Positions 8,060 to 15,498 of a stretch of DNA of 33,573 nt are shown piece by piece (the stretch's first letter is position 1; the number at the start of each line of letters is the position of its first letter). The notes under the pieces were generated by a model, which saw nothing but the letters and a program-made list of their open reading frames with translations, was not told the DNA's origin and made no database searches. The stretch comes from an uncultured Clostridium sp. (GTDB lineage: Bacteria; Bacillota; Clostridia; TANB77; CAG-508), in contig CANSMW010000020.1 of assembly GCA_947648215.1 (NCBI GenBank), positions 1-33,573 of the forward strand, read 5' to 3'. Both the position numbers and the translations under genes were made by a program.

Positions 8060-8091
8060 GAAAAAGCCAGTCGGCTAGCTTCGACTGACTT
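8060..8091 (-). terminator. Leader hairpin/attenuator between P3 and the SHOCT-like gene
   Basis: AAGCCAGTCG and CGACTGACTT pair with one mismatch around GCTAGCTT. On the minus strand the stem is followed by TTTTTCTG. It lies about 25 bases into the P3 transcript and upstream of the SHOCT-like and recombinase 2 genes, so readthrough could control both. The arrangement matches P2 and its terminator. Confidence 0.6.
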
Positions 8092-8118
8092 AAATGTTTT
8101 ACATTTTTTGATAATACG

Positions 8119-8147
8119 ATTATATGATGGCATTTTTATAAAATCAA
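8119..8147 (-). promoter_or_regulatory. Promoter P3 (TTGATT-17-TATAAT)
   Basis: On the minus strand TTGATT (8142-8147), 17 bases, TATAAT (8119-8124). The upstream block GGGAAATAAAACGGAATTGA is shared with P1. It is the likely promoter for the SHOCT-like protein and recombinase 2. Confidence 0.75.
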
Positions 8148-8202
8148 TTCCGTTTTATTTCCCTTTTTTCTATTTTTGCTATTAAAGTGTTGATTTTTAA
8201 AT

Positions 8203-8440
8203 AAGTACACTAAGTGAACTTGTATAAAAAATTTCGAAAATTTATTTTTTACTTTTATATTTTTTAGTTCACTTGGTGTACTTGCTTATTAATTTTTAGT
8301 ATTTTTCAGTTCACCGGGTGAACTAATTATTAATATTTTATAAATTTTAAGTACACTTGGTGAACTTTTTTAATATTTTAGTTCACTATTCTTAATTTCA
8401 AACGAAGAATAGCGGGGTTCAGCCAGTTCACTCGGTGAAT
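8203..8440. repeat. Array of about 17-bp palindromes AGTNCACYNGGTGNACT
   Basis: Imperfect palindromes start at 8203, 8266, 8308, 8350 and 8425, with a half-site at 8380. The best is AGTTCACCGGGTGAACT (8308-8324). Spacing is 63, 42, 42, 30 and 45 bases of very AT-rich sequence. The last unit is the first hairpin of RNA B. The related module at 4702-4746 has one half-site and one palindrome. They could be operators for a dimeric regulator, recombinase accessory sites, or hairpins in a transcript. Confidence 0.75.
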
Positions 8441-8606
8441 TTCTGCATCATATTTGCTTAAAATTTTTATTCTTTTATTAACTCTTGAAGGCTTGTCCTT
8501 CAATGTGTACAGGCGATATGTTAATGTCGCTTTCCTGCCCTCAATTTTAATTGAGGTATTTTCAATTTTAACAGTACTTATGTCTACTTAATTAAATATC
8601 CTTATT
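8405..8606 (+). ncRNA. Structured RNA B (paralogue of RNA A)
   Basis: It has the same order of elements as 4702-4915: AAGAATAGCGGGGTT, TTCACTCGGTGAA, TTGAAGGCTTGTCCTTCAA, GCGATA-TGTTAA-TGTCGC, CCTGCC, then CCTCAATTTTAATTGAGG followed by TATTTT. Compared with copy A, the arms of the GTTAA-loop hairpin and of the last hairpin carry paired changes that keep the stems. An extra 8-bp stem (CTATTCTT with AAGAATAG) precedes it. The block ends at the stop codon of the YgjV-like gene (8602), so it could also be transcribed from the other strand as that gene's 3' region. Confidence 0.6.
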
Positions 8607-9123
8607 CTTTAAGTTTGCTAATTATATTTTTATTTTCCTTTCTTATATCATTTTTATAAACTTCATAAATACCAATCAGTAATAAAATCAAATCTCCTAA
8701 AACCATAAACCAGCTTTTATAATAAATATAATATGAACCATAAAATATTCCTGTTGTTATTCCAGAAATTCTAACTAATTTCATATCTGACTGCCATAAA
8801 CAATATGTTCTAATCATTGACCCTATTGTTGGCAATAGAGAAATCCAACCTGCCCATGAAAAGTAACAATTTATTATAATTATTCCTTCAAAAAATAATA
8901 GGATAATTAAATATATAAATTTACTAAATTTCTCTTTGTTGATGAACATAAATGTTCTTATTAAATTTATTATACTTAATATTGCTCCTGTAAAAGCTGA
9001 TATAATAAAATCATATACCGCTTCAAAAAAGCAATTTAATGATTGTACATATAATGATTTTTTTCTATCTTTAATACATATACTTACAAATAATGCTACA
9101 AATGCTAATATACTAAATATCAT
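8602..9123 (-). CDS. YgjV-family inner-membrane protein
   Basis: A 173-residue integral membrane protein with about six hydrophobic segments and a charged C-terminus. The middle carries the YgjV-type pattern SWAGWISLLPTIGSMIRTYC, followed by RISGITTGIFYGSYYIYY, which resembles the family's conserved repeat before a short linker and the last helices. Function in the family is not established. It is the last gene of a three-gene minus-strand cassette, 11 bases after the histidine phosphatase gene. Confidence 0.75.
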   Translation of the reverse strand: MIFSILAFVALFVSICIKDRKKSLYVQSLNCFFEAVYDFIISAFTGAILSIINLIRTFMFINKEKFSKFIYLIILLFFEGIIIINCYFSWAGWISLLPTIGSMIRTYCLWQSDMKLVRISGITTGIFYGSYYIYYKSWFMVLGDLILLLIGIYEVYKNDIRKENKNIISKLKE

Positions 9124-9134
9124 TTCTATTACTC

Positions 9135-9668
9135 CTAAAATTCATACTCTCTTATTTCACAATTTTTTAAATTTTCTGGTGGTAGCTCTCCATCTTTATC
9201 TATTCCATAAAAATATGCTTCAATGGCTCTAGCTGTTCCACTATGTGTTACTAAAAGGATTGTACTGTTTTTATAGTTATTTTTTATTTCTTCTAATAGA
9301 TTATTAATTCTGTTACATAGTTCTACTACTGGCTCAATTTTCATTTTACTTTCATTTTTATAGTAATTGTAAATATCACCTTCCTCTGTTTCACAATCTT
9401 TTCCCTCAAATTCGCCTAAATCTCTTTCTATGAGTTCTTTTTTATAGATTATATGTAAATTTTTATCTTGATTAATAATTTCTGCTGTTTTCTTTGTTCT
9501 TTTTAACGGTGAACACATAATTAAATCTATATTTAACATATTAAACTTCTCTTTTGCTTCATATGCTTGTCTAATTCCTACTTCATTTAATTCAGTATCT
9601 TGTTTTCCCTGTATTTTTCTATCTACATTCCAACTGGTTTGACCATGTCTAAGTACATATATTTTCAT
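9135..9668 (-). CDS. Histidine phosphatase (phosphoglycerate-mutase-like)
   Basis: A 177-residue protein of the branch-1 histidine phosphatase superfamily. Catalytic LRHGQT is at residues 6-11, WNVDRKIQG and LNEVGIRQA follow in the usual places, SPLKRTKKTAEI supplies the second conserved Arg, ERDLGEFEG the conserved Glu, and LVTHSGTARAIE the second catalytic His. The substrate cannot be read from sequence. Its start overlaps the end of the MATE-like gene by 20 bases, so translation is probably coupled. Confidence 0.92.
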   Translation of the reverse strand: MKIYVLRHGQTSWNVDRKIQGKQDTELNEVGIRQAYEAKEKFNMLNIDLIMCSPLKRTKKTAEIINQDKNLHIIYKKELIERDLGEFEGKDCETEEGDIYNYYKNESKMKIEPVVELCNRINNLLEEIKNNYKNSTILLVTHSGTARAIEAYFYGIDKDGELPPENLKNCEIREYEF

Positions 9669-10860
9669 TTTCTTCTCCCTTTTTTATTACAATTCCATTT
9701 TTATCAATTACAAAATTTCTATGAAATATCATATTTACAGTAATAAATTGATATAGTGATGATGTTACTTGTCCCATTCCTGTGCAATATGGTGTTCTTA
9801 ACAATGACATTATCATTCTTAATATTCCTGCAAATAATTTATTAGATGTTACTTTTATTTCATATTCTTCTAACTGCAAATAACTTGTTTTTATACTATA
9901 TATTGGATAAATTATAAAGTTAATTAATTCAAAACTCAAATATATAGCTGTAATTTTCAAGTCTAAATCATAATATTTTAAAGAAACTACAAGCATTATA
10001 AAAACAGTTGTAAGTAGAATACCTAATAATTTATATGAATTCATTTTATGATTTTTATAGTTGAATTTTTCTTTACTTATATCTATTTTAGCAACTGTTT
10101 TTATAGATTCAAATGAATCCCATTGTGTATCTGTTATTAATGCTACAAAATTTAATGCTAATATATATTTTTCACCAAATTGTAATGCATTACTTAATCC
10201 AAATAAGAATATTAAGAAAAATAATATATTATTGCATATCTCAACTGATTCATATTTTAAACAATTTATAATACTAATTTCAAACTTAAATCTTTTATAT
10301 TGTTTTATTGTAACATAAGCAGTATATATCAATATTGCTATTAGTGTAACAACTACAATTTGCATTTTATTTTTTAATATTATAGCAGATAATATCAATA
10401 TAATAAAATTTAAGAAATTTAATTGCATACAATATTTATTAGCTAATTTTTCCTTATCTTCAAAATATAATTTCTCTAATACAAAAGAAAATACTAATTG
10501 TATGTATAATTGAAAAATAGAATATAAAGCAAATTCTTTATAAACTGCATAATCCATATTCATAAACTCTATATATTTTCTTACATTAATTGCAAATATT
10601 CCAAATACAATAAATCCTATTACAGTTCCTAATGTCATTCCTGACAAAACTGCATTATTATTTTTATCTTTTTCTTTACTTATATTAGCACCTGTTGCAA
10701 ATATACTTTTCATTAATGCCCATATAAATTGCAAAGGATATGTTAGTGTAAACACATTTACTAAATTTTTATCTACTAGTAATCCTAACATAAACCATGA
10801 AAGTATTGGTATTAGTGAAAATATTGCAGAATTAAAACTTATTTGTAATAATCTTTTCAT
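9649..10860 (-). CDS. MATE/flippase-like multispan membrane transporter
   Basis: A 403-residue protein with about 11-12 hydrophobic helices and short polar loops. PLQFIWALMKSIFATGANIS near residue 45 resembles the MATE family's first-bundle pattern. The C-terminal half has GMGQVTSSLYQFITV, close to the equivalent segment in clostridial MATE-like proteins. It is somewhat shorter than typical MATE exporters (about 450). The substrate is unknown. Followed by a histidine phosphatase and a YgjV-like protein, it may form a resistance or transport cassette carried by the element. There is no in-frame CGG. Confidence 0.65.
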   Translation of the reverse strand: MKRLLQISFNSAIFSLIPILSWFMLGLLVDKNLVNVFTLTYPLQFIWALMKSIFATGANISKEKDKNNNAVLSGMTLGTVIGFIVFGIFAINVRKYIEFMNMDYAVYKEFALYSIFQLYIQLVFSFVLEKLYFEDKEKLANKYCMQLNFLNFIILILSAIILKNKMQIVVVTLIAILIYTAYVTIKQYKRFKFEISIINCLKYESVEICNNILFFLIFLFGLSNALQFGEKYILALNFVALITDTQWDSFESIKTVAKIDISKEKFNYKNHKMNSYKLLGILLTTVFIMLVVSLKYYDLDLKITAIYLSFELINFIIYPIYSIKTSYLQLEEYEIKVTSNKLFAGILRMIMSLLRTPYCTGMGQVTSSLYQFITVNMIFHRNFVIDKNGIVIKKGEENENICT

Positions 10861-10947
10861 CGTTTTCTCCTATTCTTCTATTTTATACCATAAATCAACA
10901 ATTTTTAATAGTGTTTTGCCAATATTTACAAAACATATTTATCCTTA

Positions 10948-11061
10948 CATTTGCTTAATTGATCCAAAATCTCCAATAGAAGTAATGTCAAGAGCGAACG
11001 AAGTGAGTTTATTTTACTCTTGATATTATTTCTATTGGAGATTAAAATTGGTATGCAAATG
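10948..11061. repeat. Large perfect hairpin (26-bp stem) with outer arms
   Basis: Arms 10969-10994 and 11017-11042 pair along 26 bases, two of them G-U, around a 22-base loop. Outer arms CATTTGC (10948-10954) and GCAAATG (11055-11061) extend the fold. It looks like a small non-autonomous palindromic element or a structured RNA. No coding potential. Confidence 0.7.
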
Positions 11062-11063
11062 TT

Positions 11064-11165
11064 ATAGGACGAATTTTTTAATTTTTTCGTCCTATGAATT
11101 TTTATAAGCCGAATTTTATTAAATTTTTGTCCTATAAAAAATAAGCATCAGTACATATCTACTGA
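11064..11165 (-). terminator. Three successive hairpins, the last (nearest the remnant) terminator-like
   Basis: A perfect 10-bp hairpin, ATAGGACGAA with TTCGTCCTAT (11064-11095), is followed by a degenerate copy (about 11103-11136). At 11148-11165, TCAGTA-GATATG-TACTGA is followed on the minus strand by TGCTTATTTTTT. The last would end transcription coming from the pRiA4b-like gene and the remnant at 11366. Confidence 0.55.
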
Positions 11166-11365
11166 CACCCATTTAATAAAGATTCTCTATAACTCATTTT
11201 AATAAATTTCTTCTAACACTTGAAATATCTAGTTTTACTTCATATCTACTTATCCTCACAACCTATACCCGTTATGCTTACCATAGATACAATCATAAAT
11301 TTTCTAGTATTTCAAACACTTTGCTCTATTTTCTAAAAATCAATTTATGTGTTTCCACTTACCAC
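11166..11365. other. AT-rich stretch with nothing recognisable
   Basis: Between the terminator and the recombinase-tail remnant I see no reading frame, hairpin or promoter that I can defend. Confidence 0.4.
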
Positions 11366-11542
11366 TTAAGCAACTACTTTAACTTTCACACCTAAATTTT
11401 GATGTTTTTCCTTTCCAAATTTGCCTTTTTCTTCAAAAGTTATAATCTCTGAAACCATATCAAAATCAAGTATTACCTGTCTTGCTTTAATTGTAGCATT
11501 GCTACGCATTCCACATGGCTGGTAAACTAAAACATATCTACA
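11366..11542 (-). pseudogene. Remnant resembling the C-terminal tail of recombinase 2
   Basis: An open frame without a start codon, beginning right after the TAG of the pRiA4b-like gene, contains YQPCGMRSNATIKARQ, then DMVSEIITFEEKGKFG and a KVKVVA end. It matches the tail of recombinase 2 (QPMCEPCRVLLGAIS, IAFEDFISFEKKGKNR, HKIKVTIEV) in order and spacing. The DNA also shares AGCCATGT just before the divergence. It is either the last piece of a deleted recombinase or the 3' end of a common target gene captured by both. An ATG inside (MRSNAT...) could make a 48-residue peptide but lacks a good ribosome site. Confidence 0.6.
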
Positions 11543-12292
11543 CTATTTTTTATAATCTCTTTCTAATATTTTTATTGATTGTTCTGTTGGTTCTAATCCA
11601 TATTCATAACTATCTTTAAATATTCTAGGCAATTTCTTCAATCTAAAATTTAAATCCTCTAAATCAAATTTATCTAAATCCAATTCTTCTATACCTAGCC
11701 AATTAGAATACATTTCGTAATCTTTACCTCTTTTTATTTCAAAGGATTTCTTAATATCTTCTAATCCCATCGTTCCACCACAGTCTTCAATTATTCCAAA
11801 TCCCTCTCCTTCAATTACTCTTGGCAATTCTCTTCCAGTTATATTTTCATCTTGAAATATTTTTTCCAGTACTATATTAAATCTCCAATTATCTCCAAAA
11901 TCATATTGAAATTCCATCTTTTGATTTTCTCTATCTAATATACATTTTAATTTTTCGTCTTTAGCATCTTTTAATTCTCTATACCTCTTATCTAATCGTG
12001 GAATAATATCATCATCTTCAAATATGCATCCATATTGTCCAATTTTAAAAAAGTCATCCTCTTTAAAATCTTCTAAATGCTTGTTATAGAATTCTAAATT
12101 ATTGATAATAAAATTATTTAGTTCATCTACTTCAAATAAATATAAATGACTTCCCTGCATTTCAAACAAAGTCATCAATATATAAGCTAATCTTGCCATT
12201 GTTATATCATTTATAACCTGAAATCTTCTCCATATTTTTGGTTCATATTCTTGTAATTCTGCATATATTTGATATATTGGTTTACTTGCCAT
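11543..12292 (-). CDS. Plasmid pRiA4b ORF-3-like family protein
   Basis: A 249-residue protein of the pRiA4b ORF-3 family. It has the N-terminal signature IYAELQEYEPKIWRRFQV, the GSHLYLFEV segment, FQYDFGDNWRFNIVLE and the acidic GFGIIEDCGG region. The biochemical role of this family is not established. It follows the helicase-nuclease gene by 13 bases, so the two are one operon next to attR. There is no in-frame CGG. Confidence 0.9.
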   Translation of the reverse strand: MASKPIYQIYAELQEYEPKIWRRFQVINDITMARLAYILMTLFEMQGSHLYLFEVDELNNFIINNLEFYNKHLEDFKEDDFFKIGQYGCIFEDDDIIPRLDKRYRELKDAKDEKLKCILDRENQKMEFQYDFGDNWRFNIVLEKIFQDENITGRELPRVIEGEGFGIIEDCGGTMGLEDIKKSFEIKRGKDYEMYSNWLGIEELDLDKFDLEDLNFRLKKLPRIFKDSYEYGLEPTEQSIKILERDYKK

Positions 12293-12305
12293 AATATCTC
12301 ATCTC

Positions 12306-15095
12306 CTATTTTATAATTCTTTCTCTTATTGATGAAATTATTTTCTCTTCATCATAAGACTTACCACCTGTTTCAAATCTTAACATATCTATTCCGTTTT
12401 TTTTAGCTATATTATCCTTTATCCTATCTTTTTCTGATTGTTTTGGATTATTTTTATGATATTCAAAACCATCAACTTCTATAAATAATTTGGGCTTATT
12501 ATCCATTTTGTCATATATAACAAAATCCACTCTTGCGCCATGATTTACATATGCTTTTTCTTCATCATTTAAATTGTCCAGATTTTTAAAAATATTTCTA
12601 ATAACTATTTCTCTTTCGTATTTATAATCTTTATATTCTTCCTTTTTTAATTCATTATTTAAAATAGTATCCATTATATTTTCACTTTTGAATCTTGATT
12701 TATTAAGCAAATTGCTATTTAATTTTTCTAACTTTTTTGAATATTCTTTGTATAATAAATCAAATACTGAAACTATTTGACTATCAATAATTTCTGAATC
12801 CAATTCATTATATTTAATATACTTTAATAATGCCTTTACATCGTTTCCCTCTTCATTAAATAATCTTTTATCTGTTACTATAACAAATTGTTCAATCGCT
12901 CTTGAAACCGCTACATTTATCATACAAGGATCATCTACAAAATCAATGCCTCTTTTTCCCATGTTACTACTATCCAATACAGTAGAAAGTATCATTAGCT
13001 TTTTTTCTCTTCCTTGAAATTTATGAATCGTATCACTCTCTATATCTTCTTTTGTAGCTTTTTGTATATTATTTGCTTGCATTCTATAAGGTGTTGTAAT
13101 TCCTATCTCGTCATTACTGTATCGATTTGTCCTATCATCTTGTAAAACCTCATCTTTTATAACTTCCAGTTCTCGTTCATTAAATGTACCTTTTTTATTT
13201 CCTCTTGTAATCTTTCTCATATGATTTCCTTCAACTGTATAATACAATATTAAAGGTTTCTTTACTTGTTGATGCTCTTTTGTAGAAAATGCTATTAATT
13301 CATTATTATAATATCTTTTATTACAAAATTCTATAATTTTAGGATGACATCTATAATGTTCTTTTAATGTTTCTTTTGGTATTTTATTACCATATGTTCG
13401 CAATATTGCTGATAAAATGCTATTTTCAAAATAATCCTGACATATATCAACTTCTAAATTAGATATTTTTTCTTTTATCGTTTTATCCACTATTTGTGGT
13501 AATTGTTTTTCATCACCTACTATTATTGCATTTTTGGCACAAGATAAGGCAAGTGAACCTGCTAATAAATCTACTTGTGAAGATTCATCTATAATTACAT
13601 AATCAAACATAAAGTTATTTGGTATGCAATTTCTTAAAGAATAGGTTGTACTTAATACAATTGGAAATGCTTGTAAAAAATCATCTATATTTTCTTTATA
13701 GTTTTGTAAATTAAACTTATTATTTTTTTCATAGTATTTTATATATAATCTATTTTTGAAAATTTTTTCTGAAATATTTTGATGCTCCTTCTGTAATTGT
13801 TCAAATTTATGTGTTTTCAATTCGTTTTCTATTTTTTTATATTCTTTTTCAAGTTTTTCTATTTTTATTTTATAAAATTCTCTTTGTAAACTTAATATGA
13901 ACTCAATCAAATGCTCGTCCAATTGCTTTAAATTGATAATTCCATATTTGAATAGTAATTTAATTTTATATAACCATTTTACTTTTATTTTTCCTTCATA
14001 TAGTAATTGACTATCTAATAAAAATTCTAAAATTCTGTCATCCGTTTTATGATAAAAAGACAATTTTTGTATTTCTTCTATATTCTGTTTTTTATAATAT
14101 TCTTCAAAATATCTTTGTTCTAGCTTAAATTCGTCTATTTGCTTTTCTAATTTTGTTTTTTCGTTGTTTTTATCTAATAAGTAATCTAAACTATTGTTTA
14201 ATTCTTGTATACGATTTAGTAGTTGACTCTCATCTTCTTTTAAATTAAAGTTTTTAACATTCGGTTGAGGAACAGTTTCAAAAAATTTCTCTCTTTTGCT
14301 CTTTCTTCCTAAATCTGCAACTATAAAATCATAGCCATCTTTTTTTAGTTTATCCTTCACATTTTTTACTGCTTCATTATTATTAGAAACTACGGCTACT
14401 GTCTTATTTTGTATAATAGCCAAATTGGCTATTATATTCAATATCGTTTGTGTTTTTCCTGTTCCTGGCGGACCTTGTATAATTGATATATTACTTTTAA
14501 ATACATTTTCCATCGCTTCTTTTTGGCTCAAATTAAATCTAAATGGATAAATTATATTATAATTTTCTTCTGTTGGTTTTATTAAGTCAATTTTATTAAT
14601 ATAATAATTCAAAATACTCTCTTGATTTATATAGTTTAATTTTTCATATTCCCTTTTTAAGAAACTTTCTTGTTTTTCTTCATGTTCGCTTTCTTCTTCC
14701 TCTTTACCACTTCTTACATAGTTTGATATTTCCTTAAAATATGCAATTATATTTTTATTCAAATTTTCTATTGTATTAGATTTAAACGATAAATCATTAT
14801 ATCTAAATATTTCTGTTTCTCCACTTCTATATATAATTTTTACAAAATCTTCAAACCTAATTACTTTTTCAATATTAAATAAGATTTGATTTTTATAATA
14901 TATATCTTTTTCTTTTAAATCTACTATTATCGGTTTTTCTCTTACTATTACATTTATCTTACTATAAGGATATTCTTGTTTATTTTTATAAAATTTTATA
15001 TTTATTTTTCCATCATTATCGCATTGTGAAAAATGTTCTATATCTTTTGTTTTATCTTCTCCTTTAAGAATTACTAATATCTTTTCTTCATCCAT
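12306..15095 (-). CDS. Superfamily 1 helicase with C-terminal DUF2726/Vsr-like nuclease domain
   Basis: A 929-residue UPF1-like superfamily 1 helicase. Walker A is IIQGPPGTGKTQTI (about 205-218), followed by the motif Ia region VAVVSNNNEAVKNV. A long helical insertion (about 280-470) precedes Walker B FDYVIIDESSQVD (about 500), GDEKQLPQI (motif III) and LKEHYRCHPKI (motif IV). The end motifs are TIHKFQGREKKLMILS and NVAVSRAIEQFVIV. The last 100 residues form a PD-(D/E)xK-type nuclease: GARVDFVIYD, then FIEVDGFEYHKNN and LRFETGG. Helicase-nuclease fusions of this type occur in anti-phage or DNA-processing systems, so a defence role is plausible but unproven. It is the first gene inside the right end of the element. 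Confidence 0.88.
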   Translation of the reverse strand: MDEEKILVILKGEDKTKDIEHFSQCDNDGKINIKFYKNKQEYPYSKINVIVREKPIIVDLKEKDIYYKNQILFNIEKVIRFEDFVKIIYRSGETEIFRYNDLSFKSNTIENLNKNIIAYFKEISNYVRSGKEEEESEHEEKQESFLKREYEKLNYINQESILNYYINKIDLIKPTEENYNIIYPFRFNLSQKEAMENVFKSNISIIQGPPGTGKTQTILNIIANLAIIQNKTVAVVSNNNEAVKNVKDKLKKDGYDFIVADLGRKSKREKFFETVPQPNVKNFNLKEDESQLLNRIQELNNSLDYLLDKNNEKTKLEKQIDEFKLEQRYFEEYYKKQNIEEIQKLSFYHKTDDRILEFLLDSQLLYEGKIKVKWLYKIKLLFKYGIINLKQLDEHLIEFILSLQREFYKIKIEKLEKEYKKIENELKTHKFEQLQKEHQNISEKIFKNRLYIKYYEKNNKFNLQNYKENIDDFLQAFPIVLSTTYSLRNCIPNNFMFDYVIIDESSQVDLLAGSLALSCAKNAIIVGDEKQLPQIVDKTIKEKISNLEVDICQDYFENSILSAILRTYGNKIPKETLKEHYRCHPKIIEFCNKRYYNNELIAFSTKEHQQVKKPLILYYTVEGNHMRKITRGNKKGTFNERELEVIKDEVLQDDRTNRYSNDEIGITTPYRMQANNIQKATKEDIESDTIHKFQGREKKLMILSTVLDSSNMGKRGIDFVDDPCMINVAVSRAIEQFVIVTDKRLFNEEGNDVKALLKYIKYNELDSEIIDSQIVSVFDLLYKEYSKKLEKLNSNLLNKSRFKSENIMDTILNNELKKEEYKDYKYEREIVIRNIFKNLDNLNDEEKAYVNHGARVDFVIYDKMDNKPKLFIEVDGFEYHKNNPKQSEKDRIKDNIAKKNGIDMLRFETGGKSYDEEKIISSIRERIIK

Positions 15096-15152
15096 TATTT
15101 TTTCCTTTACTACTTTTATGGACTTATTTTACTATATCTTTCCATAAAAATA

Positions 15153-15186
15153 AAGCATTCTACACATTTAATATGTAAAATGCTTA
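15153..15186 (-). terminator. Terminator after the truncated spoIIID frame
   Basis: AAGCATT-TACA-AT and its complement pair at 11 of 13 positions around a short loop. On the minus strand the stem is followed by TTTATTTTT. It lies 7 bases past the stop of the chimeric SpoIIID frame and would keep spoIIID transcription out of the helicase gene while the element is integrated. Confidence 0.65.
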
Positions 15187-15192
15187 TAATTT

Positions 15193-15432
15193 TTATTTAA
15201 TTACCAATCCCAACCTAATAACAGGATTTTTATCTGCTAGAAAAACTCCTTTAATTTCAATACTTTCTGGAATAACTTGTCCATTATTTCTACCGTTCTT
15301 TAGTGTTACTTCCGTGTGTACAGTACTTTTACTAATTCCAAACTTCTTTGCTGCTCCTCTTACGGTATCCCCACTATCTATAATATACTGTGCAAGATTA
15401 ACGGCTCGTTCTTCTATGTAAATTTTCCCCAA
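15193..15432 (-). pseudogene. spoIIID: SpoIIID, 5' part fused to element sequence
   Basis: A 79-codon frame. Residues 1-39 (YIEERAVNLAQYIIDSGDTV, then GAAKKFGISKSTVH) are the SpoIIID N-terminus, including the helix-turn-helix. From TEVTLKNGRNNGQ onward the sequence is unrelated and comes from the element. The start is a TTG at 15430-15432 with GGGGG 8 bases upstream; no in-frame ATG exists. As it stands the product has the DNA-binding helix but lacks the SpoIIID C-terminal basic region, so it is probably inactive or interfering. Excision at GTACACA restores the gene with its 3' part at 76-230. Control is probably by the mother-cell sigma factor (see 15447-15479). Confidence 0.93.
15315..15321. 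other. attR core of the spoIIID element
   Basis: TGTGTAC on the plus strand, identical to 228-234, at the same codons (STVH) of spoIIID. Distance between cores is 15,087 bp. The two joined outer flanks recreate an intact spoIIID. The two inner flanks predict the circle joint CATCAGTACACACGGAAGT on the minus strand. Confidence 0.85.
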
Positions 15433-15446
15433 ATGAAAGACCCCCT

Positions 15447-15479
15447 TATGAATACGTTGTTTTCTACATTGTATTCATA
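15447..15479 (-). promoter_or_regulatory. Inverted repeat and possible sigma-E promoter of spoIIID
   Basis: TATGAATAC and GTATTCATA form a perfect 9-bp inverted repeat 15 bases upstream of the start codon. It overlaps the minus-strand sequence AATACAAT (15468-15475), which resembles the sigma-E -10 consensus (ATACAnT). The -35 match is weak. Position relative to the ribosome site is right for a promoter or operator. Confidence 0.35.
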
Positions 15480-15498
15480 CGAGGGTTGTATTAGAACT

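Noticed and set aside
8203..8440. CRISPR array
   Set aside because: The repeats are short palindromes of variable sequence, the spacing is irregular (30-63), the spacers are AT-only low-complexity sequence, and there are no cas genes.
8203..8440. Type III toxin-antitoxin RNA repeats
   Set aside because: No ToxN-like endoribonuclease gene follows, and the units are palindromes rather than about 36-base pseudoknot repeats.
228..15321. Skin element in sigK
   Set aside because: The interrupted gene is spoIIID, as shown by the helix-turn-helix N-terminus and the RHIRGGMATKLKY end, not sigK.
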